Source: Archegozetes longisetosus (taxonomy: Eukaryota; Arthropoda; Arachnida; Sarcoptiformes; Trhypochthoniidae). From it: 64,000 nucleotides of DNA. Every line of letters starts with the position of its first letter. Positions within the stretch are counted from its first letter, which is position 1. The stretch lies in the NCBI GenBank assembly GCA_018873245.2, contig JAEMBT020000006.1:11411855-11475854 (forward strand), given 5' to 3'. Of the stretch, positions 57,252 through 64,000 are shown piece by piece. Below the pieces are notes generated by a model. The model did no database searches. It worked only from the letters and a program-made list of their open reading frames with translations, and had not been told where the DNA came from. The position numbers and the translations under genes were made by a program.

Positions 57252-58076
57252 ATGATGTCTTCAGAAAAGAAAGAATTGTCTCGAATCAGATACTTATTAA
57301 GCAAAAAGAGAAATGAAATCTTTGAACAAATGGTTAATAAGAAGATAATCGGCAAAAGACTGTGCCAGCAGTGGATCGACGATTTGGTCGATTTAGTCCT
57401 CACTTATGACTCAAGAATAGATGGACAGCACTTCTATTGGAACAGCAATGAGTTGGTTCACTCCAAGAGAAAACATGACAATTACAGTGATCAGCAACTC
57501 ATTCAACCAAACCCGAACAATCGCATCAAAACCACTGCTCAACAGCTTGGATCCACGAAGAAGACAAAGTTGACTACAAATATCGATAGGGCTTTAGATC
57601 CTTTAGAAGAGTCATTCGAGAGCGGAATCAGTGATACAGCTATGAACGAGTTGAGCACAGATTATGATAACAGTCATTATAAAAGCATTAGTTCTGATGA
57701 AGAAAATGAACCGAAAAGTATTGTGACCAGAAGTGGATTGATTGCAAAAACTAGTGATCTCAAGCTGTTGACTGAATCAGAATATGAGTGCCTCTGGAAT
57801 GACGGCAAGCTTCCGAATGAGAGGCAGAGGACAGGTGAGAAAAATGTGGTTAAGCACAGTTCTCAATTTCAATCAAGTGAAGGAAAAGTCTTGGGTGGAG
57901 ACACCAACGCAACTAGTATTCCACTGTCTAGAGAAAAGTTGGCTAAAATAGCAGAAGAAAGAATGGCTAAGCTAGAGTCACGCGGGAAGGGAGTCGTAAA
58001 ACTCAGCAAACTGTCAGAAAAGGCTCAATTTTCTCAAACTCATTTCACAAGTGGATTGAGATGGAAACTCAATTGA
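57252..58076 (+). CDS. Unknown charged, probably nuclear protein
   Basis: Single open frame of 274 codons starting MMSSEKKELSRIRYLL (either Met possible). Residues 5-50 are predicted helical (NEIFEQMVNKK, QQWIDDLVDLVLTYD). The middle is Ser/Asn/Asp-rich and disordered. A second ordered part near 175-190 (LTESEYECLWNDGKLP) follows, then a helix (REKLAKIAEERMAKLESRG). SSQFQSSEGKVLGG near residue 207 loosely resembles a p97-binding SHP box, but this is weak. I do not recognise the family. No intron is evident. Base composition and codon use look like its neighbours, supporting a real host gene. Confidence 0.7.
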   Translation: MMSSEKKELSRIRYLLSKKRNEIFEQMVNKKIIGKRLCQQWIDDLVDLVLTYDSRIDGQHFYWNSNELVHSKRKHDNYSDQQLIQPNPNNRIKTTAQQLGSTKKTKLTTNIDRALDPLEESFESGISDTAMNELSTDYDNSHYKSISSDEENEPKSIVTRSGLIAKTSDLKLLTESEYECLWNDGKLPNERQRTGEKNVVKHSSQFQSSEGKVLGGDTNATSIPLSREKLAKIAEERMAKLESRGKGVVKLSKLSEKAQFSQTHFTSGLRWKLN

Positions 58077-59601
58077 GATTTATGTCTATCCATTCTTTAG
58101 TTCTATTCATTTTTTGAATACTTCGTAAATTCTTGTTTATTATTAATGATTACCTCAATAAGTACTGATTTGATACCAAATAAGCCTATTACTAGTATTT
58201 GTTTCTCTACTAGATTAGAGTCCCTTAACTAAAGTCTATTTACAGTAAATGCAAATGCTTCACACTTAAGCATTTGCTATTTCCAAACTAGTTTCTAACC
58301 TATAGCTCTAGCATTTGCTATTTCCAGTTATGCATTTGCTTTTTTCCTAAAAACTTTATTATAAAGTTAAGAATCAGTACAACTAATAAAATACTTAGTA
58401 AAGGATTCCTCCTTTATTTAAACATTTACTTAGATATCTCCCCATATTTTTTACATAATTAGATATTAAATATGTTCGTCACAATAGATACCTGTTCACC
58501 ACTAATTACATGTCATTTTTCTACAATTACGTCATTTTCAAATCAATACTGATTGATTGTTTGATACGTATTAGTGTAAAACTAGAAACTACATTAAGGT
58601 TTGATTCTTCCATTTAATTATTAATTTTTGTAAATTTATACAAAAACACGATATTTAAGTAAAGGTATAAACAATAAGAGATATTGATAAAGATATTGTA
58701 CTTTCAAATGGAAATAGCAATTGATTAATCGGAAATAGCAAATGCTTGCGCTGTGGATAAGAAACTGGTTTTGGAAATAGCAAATGCTTAAGTGTGAAAT
58801 AGCATTTGCATTTACTGTATATTAATTGTATAAGCGTCTAATTATGTCTTAATATAAATTCATATAAATTAAAACAAAATATATGTTCAATAGATAAAGT
58901 TTGAAATATTGTAATAGTTTTATTATAAAAGTATTAAATCCTATATACCTCATGAATAAAAGTTTGAGTCGATTCAATGAAAGTCGACTAGTTTATTAAC
59001 TATTAGACTAATTTCAAGTTCGGTCATTTAGTACCATTATGACCTAGAGCTTAAACTTTTATCAATAAGTTCAATACTCTGTTTTGATCTCTTGTAAAAT
59101 TTAACCTTTTAAAAAAAAAAGGTCAAAAGCTCATAAAAATTGCCATATGTTCAAAGACAAAAGTGAATACTCTAATGTATTTTTAGAGAAACGAATAGAT
59201 CTGATATGAGAGTGTCTCAGCTAAAATTCTTAACTGAAAGCAGACAATTGAGTGCAATAGTCCCAAACCAATGGCGTGAACGTCAGGCCTGTCAGTAATG
59301 ATAATTATATCGTAACTTTTCAGTCTGTTTGCAAATTGCGTTGCCGGTTGTACTGACACAAATAACGTAAAACATTTGACTGCAATTTAATGATTCGAAT
59401 AGTATTAAAGGGGAATAAAATAAGTATTAGTATTCTAAACGGAATGTATGTACTGTTGCGTACAATTCATTGTGTTATAGAAACGGCGCCATAAGTCATA
59501 ACTGCTGAGGATCTGGTGTTAAATCTCATCGAACATTTGTTGTATTTAGAAATCTAAAAATTAAAAAATTAATTAATTGATAGCAAATAATTAACAATTA
59601 T
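58077..59601. other. Intergenic region
   Basis: No gene seen; contains the 579-bp MITE at 58241-58819. The rest is AT-rich. Confidence 0.55.
58241..58819. mobile_element. MITE with TACAGTAAATGCAAATG ends
   Basis: TACAGTAAATGCAAATGCTT at the left; the right end is its inverse (AGCATTTGCATTTACTGTA). The arms extend about 90 bp and include GCATTTGCTATTTCCA repeats. TA termini suggest a mariner-type target site. No coding. Confidence 0.88.
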
Positions 59602-60336
59602 TTGATTAAAAGATTAGATTTAAAAATGGAAGAATCAATAGTAGAAACAAAACCAGTGATAAATGTTGAGACAAAAGCTGATTCGACGAGTGATGCTAAT
59701 GTTGATAAAACTAACTCACCACCAATTCAATCTTCAATCGACCACAACCTCAGCACTAATAGCGACAAAATGGAAGCAACCGAACAACCAATTCCTGATC
59801 CAACTGAAGAGCTTAGAACTGAAGCCGAAGACAAAATGGAAGTCGAGCCCAGTCCTGTCGAAACTAGTACTGCCGAAGCAGAAAAAGACTCGCCACAAAT
59901 TACTGTCCAATCGGATCAGAAGAAAGTCGAAGACAACGAAGACAGCAATAGTCATGTTCTCAAGAATGTCAATAATGATAATGAAGTTTCGGTTGCAGTA
60001 ACGGTCGAAGACACCAATGGAGTCGAGAAAACGAGTGAACCAGTGGCTGAGCCGGTGCCTGAAGTGGCGGCTAAGTCTCCTCAGGATGTTGTGTCAGCTC
60101 CCGAAAAGATAACGAGTCCAACACCTGTTCCATCGGCAACACCGCCGCGATCGCAAACCAACAAGAAGCCAAAGGTCGATTTAACATCAGTTCCAGTCCG
60201 GCAATATTTGGACACAACTGTTGTTCCGATTCTACTGCAAGGATTGTCATCACTGGCCAGAGAGCGACCCGCAAAACCAATCTCTTATCTCGGAAACTTT
60301 CTTCTCGAGAAAGCCTCTGAATATGACGAGGACTAA
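59602..60336 (+). CDS. Dpy-30: Dpy-30 homologue with long disordered N-terminus
   Basis: The C-terminal ~45 residues (VPVRQYLDTTVVPILLQGLS and PAKPISYLGNFLLEKA, given in parts) are an unmistakable Dpy-30 dimerisation motif, which docks to Ash2 in SET1/MLL histone H3K4 methyltransferase complexes and to other amphipathic-helix partners. The first ~195 residues are acidic, Ser/Thr/Pro/Glu-rich and disordered, much longer than vertebrate DPY30 (about 100 residues). The first Met (59602) is followed by a second at 59626 (MEESIVETK), which may be the real start. No intron in the coding part. Polyadenylation hexamer near 60418. Confidence 0.93.
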   Translation: MIKRLDLKMEESIVETKPVINVETKADSTSDANVDKTNSPPIQSSIDHNLSTNSDKMEATEQPIPDPTEELRTEAEDKMEVEPSPVETSTAEAEKDSPQITVQSDQKKVEDNEDSNSHVLKNVNNDNEVSVAVTVEDTNGVEKTSEPVAEPVPEVAAKSPQDVVSAPEKITSPTPVPSATPPRSQTNKKPKVDLTSVPVRQYLDTTVVPILLQGLSSLARERPAKPISYLGNFLLEKASEYDED

Positions 60337-61200
60337 TGATTTTGAGCACATTTTTATGCAGTTTCAGTCAAATTAACAGTTAGTTTAAAATTATTTCTTT
60401 TCTATTATCTTAATATTGAATAAATTTTTTTCTATGATTAAAATCTTAATTAAATAACCATTAGGAAATTGTCATGTTTTCTTAATCATCACTCATTGTA
60501 AGCGCTTTCCTCATTTTAAATCTTATTCGTGGGTATAAATAAAAAATGATTTAATTGTAATTTTTTTCGTCTGGTTCATTATTCAATTAAAATTGAACCT
60601 AAAATTTTAGTACTTTAGATCTATTTTTACTGATACTAGTTTAAATTGAGTTTTAAGGTAGTTCTTCATTTGACTCATTGATATATTAAACGAAAAGAAT
60701 TTAACTGATTTTATGAATGAAATTGATAATGTTATCATGAATGACAAGTTATAAAGTGTGATAAAACCTATGAAGGGGTACGACTAAAGACCATAAATAT
60801 AGGTAATAAATAATCTACAGATCTTTTATCGTTGACATAATGATGAGAACAAATTTTGAAGCAATGTTTGCAGTAAGTTTAATGTGAATTGTTCAGACAA
60901 TAAAATTAATAATTTGTTTGCTTCAAATACCGAAAGAGTTCATAGAAGTAGTAATAAAAGTCAACAGAAAGCGCTAGTATTTGATTGGAGGTAAGAACAG
61001 GTAAAAAAGTTTGCATAGACAGGTATTAAAGTTTTATAGTAATCAAATGCGTATACATTTTGTGGGGAATGTTTTGGGTGTGACTGAAACATCAATTTTG
61101 ATACCAACATGAATGGCATGAAAAACAAACTGAAGTTGGAATAAAAATATGGTGCAATAATTACTTTATTGTTGATGAGAGGAATCCATCCATATAGAAG
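60337..61200. other. Intergenic region
   Basis: No gene seen; AT-rich, expected to hold the Dpy-30 3' end and the lachesin promoter. Confidence 0.5.
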
Positions 61201-62506
61201 ATGTTATTTCTTATTATATATTCATTATCACTTTCATCATTAGTAAGAGCACAGCAGAACCCAACCATTTCTTTCATAAGTAAAGAAAGAGTTGTCAGTA
61301 TTGGGGACTTATTAGAGATCCACTGTCAGGTGCAATATGCAAAAGATTATCCGGTGGTCTGGACTAAAGTCAATAAAGAAAATCCAAGTAATCATCTGTT
61401 CATATCTCGTGGGTCAACAAAAATAATTCCCGAAGCTCGTTACTCAGTTTTATTCGATGAGAAGCAATCAATTTATACACTGATCATTTCGAAAGTGCAA
61501 GAGATCGATGCAGGAGAGTACAGATGCGAAATAACTACTGGTATCTCGAGTAAGGTAAGATTTAGAAAGTCTAATTGTAGCTTGAAAGCAAGTTAAATTA
61601 AATTGATTGCAATTCATTTGTCAATAGGTTTCAGCTGATGTTCAAGTTTATATACAAATTCCTCCCGTCATTAGTGACAACAGTACTCGCAGGTCAGTCT
61701 AAAGTTCATTAGTTTCTTATTAATGTTTGACTAATGAAAGTATAAAACTTAATGTAAACCTACAATTTTTGTTGAAAGTGTGATCACGTATGTTGGTGCC
61801 AACGTAACCCTTCAATGTTATGCTACAGGTAAGGTTGACACGAGTGATGATCATTAAAACCACAATTTAATAATGATTATTTGATAACCTAAAGGATATC
61901 CTCCACCAATCATAAGTTGGAGAAGAGAACAAAATGAATTACTGCCCAATAATATGGCCTACTATCGGCCAACTCCATTTGAATAACATAACTAAAGACT
62001 CGAGAGGAACCTATTATTGTGTGGCTGATAACGGTGTGAATAGTGGTGCACGAAGACATGTTGGCGTTGAGGTGGAATTCTCGCCATATATAACAATAGC
62101 TCGGCCACAAACAGGACAAGCACTTCAGTACGACGCAGATCTGCACTGCCATATCGAAGCCTTTCCAAGTCCTAGTGTTGTTTGGCTTAAAGATGGAATG
62201 GTTCTCAATGATAATCAGCACTATATGATATCGATATTTGCCAGATCTGATGAGTTTACAGACACTACGCTCAGGGTTAGACGGATTGAGAAGAAACAGT
62301 ATGGAAACTATACCTGTAGAGCAATTAATAAGTTGGGTTATGCGGAGGAAGTGATCGAATTGGTTGAGACCGTCAATGTGATATGTCCGCCTGCTTGTGG
62401 CATTGGTCTCCAATACATTTCAAATGCTATCAGAATCTCATCCTATTTGTTCAATTTAATAGTTCCACTAAGTCTTGTTCTCAGCACAAAATTAGTTAGT
62501 TTTTGA
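61201..62506 (+). CDS. Lac: Lachesin-like GPI-anchored Ig protein, one frame break
   Basis: Cell-adhesion protein of nerve and epithelial surfaces. Exons 61201-61554, 61628-61692, 61779-61828 and 61895-62506. Signal peptide (LFLIIYSLSLSSLVRAQ), then three Ig domains: Ig1 (IHCQVQYAKDYPVVWTK ... GEYRC), Ig2 (IPPVISDNSTR, LQCYATG, PPIISWRR ... GTYYCVADNG), Ig3 (GQALQYDADLHCHIEAFPSP, VVWLKDG ... YTCRAINKLG). It ends CPPACG plus a hydrophobic tail suited to a GPI signal. Domain order and the ISDNSTR and GQALQYD signatures point to lachesin. In exon 4 the frame changes by one base near 61960, inside Ig2, after NNMAYYR. Everything else is conserved, so assembly error is as likely as loss. Confidence 0.9.
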
Positions 62507-63336
62507 TACCTCACTGTTGCCAGTTATACAGTTTTATCTTTACATTATTCAAATATACCAGTGATTCATAATTTGTTATTTGCTTTTGAGAACTTGAAAA
62601 CTGCATTAAATCGTAGGTCTCCTAATAATAAAAAGTTTTCTTAAACTCAAATTCATTGAATCTCAATTTTTCATTGTCCAAAGCTTGAGTAAATGTTTTA
62701 ACTTATTGCTCAAATCTTTTGAAAAGATCGGAAGCTCACTATCAAAGTTGAAACTTTCCTTATCGATGAGAAACTTTAATTCGATCTATTATTTGCTCTA
62801 TACATTGAAGCAGTGTTCGAGTTGTCGAAATCATTTTTAGTTAATTCATTGGAGAGGTTTTATTATAGCACTAATATATTGAAATGGAGTTTGGAATTTA
62901 ATATTTTATAATTTAATATCTTTATATACACGTTTTTATAAACCAAAATGTTTTGTAAGAAAATTTACATATATAATTCCGTTTTGCATATATTAGATCT
63001 CAAGCGAAATCATAATTGAATATCAAATAAATAGCCTAAAAGTTCAAACTTTGAAATCGACAAATTTTGCGTTTGCGCTCAGATCAGTCAACCAATTGAA
63101 TCAAATGAAGTCTTACAATCAATCAACAAACTTGGTTTTAACTTACCTGAAAAATAAAGTAAAATTAAGTAAGATATTGAAGTGATTGCTGTAATTAGTC
63201 ACCCTGCAACAGATCTACTGTTTACGAAAATTAGTAACTGATCTCATGAAAACTTCAACCTAGTATAATCCCCAGAAATAATATAAATACCTGCAATTAA
63301 TCATAATATTATCGCTGAACGATTAATTATCAAATA
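62507..63336. other. Intergenic region
   Basis: No gene seen; lachesin 3' flank with a polyadenylation-like AATAATAAAA near 62622, then AT-rich sequence. Confidence 0.5.
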
Positions 63337-63755
63337 TTAGGTTGGTGGGAAATAAATGGCCGATTTGGTATAGTTTTGCTGTCTTTCACTCAATTCATGA
63401 GGAACCCACTTATCAAGTTTCCTTACTTTCGAAATTTTTCAAACCAACGGCGCGTTGTGCGTTCTGTAGCCGCATCCTGACCCCAAGCTCTCTGGGTGTT
63501 TCGCGTAGCTTCTGCAGCGTTACGTCCGAGCTTGAACTCATAAAGCATTAACACTCGAAAATCACGTTTATTCATATTTTGATAAAAACTCAAAAAGATT
63601 TACTTCGTTAATTAACAATAAACAAATGGTGAATTATATATATTATAAACTATAAACACGATATACCAACAACATAAATTAGCTAATGCGTTTTGTCATA
63701 ATCAATTTACAAGTATGAACATGTTCAAACGGCCATTTATTTCCCACCAACCTAA
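63337..63755 (-). mobile_element. Internally deleted mariner
   Basis: 419 bp with TTAGGTTGGTGGGAAATAAA ends in perfect inverse and flanking TA duplications. On minus it encodes the mariner N-terminal HTH (MLYEFKLGRNAAEATR, ERTTRRWFEKFRK) joined directly to KLDKWVPHELSER, which lies far downstream in full-length elements. The deletion removes the catalytic domain. The ends match irritans/mariner-type elements. Confidence 0.9.
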
Positions 63756-64000
63756 TAAATAGACATTGTTTTGATTTTAATGCTCAAATAGGATTCCTTG
63801 AAGTCTTGGCTACAAGTTGTGAACCAAAATCGCGAACAGAGGAAAAAATCAAATAAAGCTGAAATTGCTTTCATGAAATTAGTTGACTTTGATCATAACT
63901 CGAATTCATAGCTGATCCACAATAGTGCAGAAAATCCAAAGTTTTACCAATGCATGAGATGATCAAAGCCAGAGATCGAACATGCTTTGGAGCTTTATTG
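63756..64000. other. Window end
   Basis: Short flank with no feature seen. Confidence 0.4.

Overview
The window is animal nuclear DNA, most likely from an arthropod. It is AT-rich, most of its introns are short (about 58-72 nt), and it carries arthropod-type genes: an integrin alpha, lachesin, a secreted trypsin-like protease, a GH18 chitinase-like protein and a Dpy-30 protein. A mite or similar chelicerate is plausible, but nothing here proves the taxon.

Layout. 1-9.9 kb holds no convincing gene, only microsatellites, dispersed repeats and a dead copy of a serine-protease exon (7780-8078). 9.9-11.7 kb (-) is a decayed transposon-type gene with an AT-hook, a zinc ribbon and an OTU-like motif. 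12.9-14.6 kb is a foldback element with inverted minisatellites. 14.9-43.8 kb (-) is one integrin alpha gene. I could thread 15 exons totalling 3,075 nt, an unbroken 1,024-residue frame ending in a transmembrane helix and GFFRR.

The main object lies inside one integrin intron: a 16,965-bp Polinton/Maverick (adintovirus-like) provirus at 19181-36145. It has ~0.4-kb terminal inverted repeats, AGTAGTAG...CTACTACT ends and a 6-bp target duplication GCCAAC. All its genes read on +. In order they are: a spliced gene with eight tandem 75-nt exons, a spliced unknown gene, protein-primed-type DNA polymerase B, an inhibitor of apoptosis (2 BIR + RING), a packaging ATPase, a small core-like protein, a conserved Polinton protein, a retroviral-type integrase, a small membrane protein, minor capsid, a pVI/pX-like protein, major capsid and an adenain-like protease. 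Together these are the replication, integration, packaging and capsid set of a virus-like element. The target duplication is exactly the first six bases of the host intron, so the splice donor was duplicated rather than destroyed.

Other integrin introns hold a decayed mariner with terminal repeats, a hAT C-terminal fragment, a second mariner remnant, a foldback element and several MITEs. The right side carries, from left to right, the serine protease (51.4-52.5 kb, -), the chitinase-like gene (54.1-55.3 kb, +), an unknown charged protein (57.3-58.1 kb, +), Dpy-30 (59.6-60.3 kb, +), lachesin (61.2-62.5 kb, +) and an internally deleted mariner (63.3-63.8 kb). Several element genes and two host genes contain isolated single-base frame breaks without accompanying stop mutations. 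This may be assembly error or recent decay.
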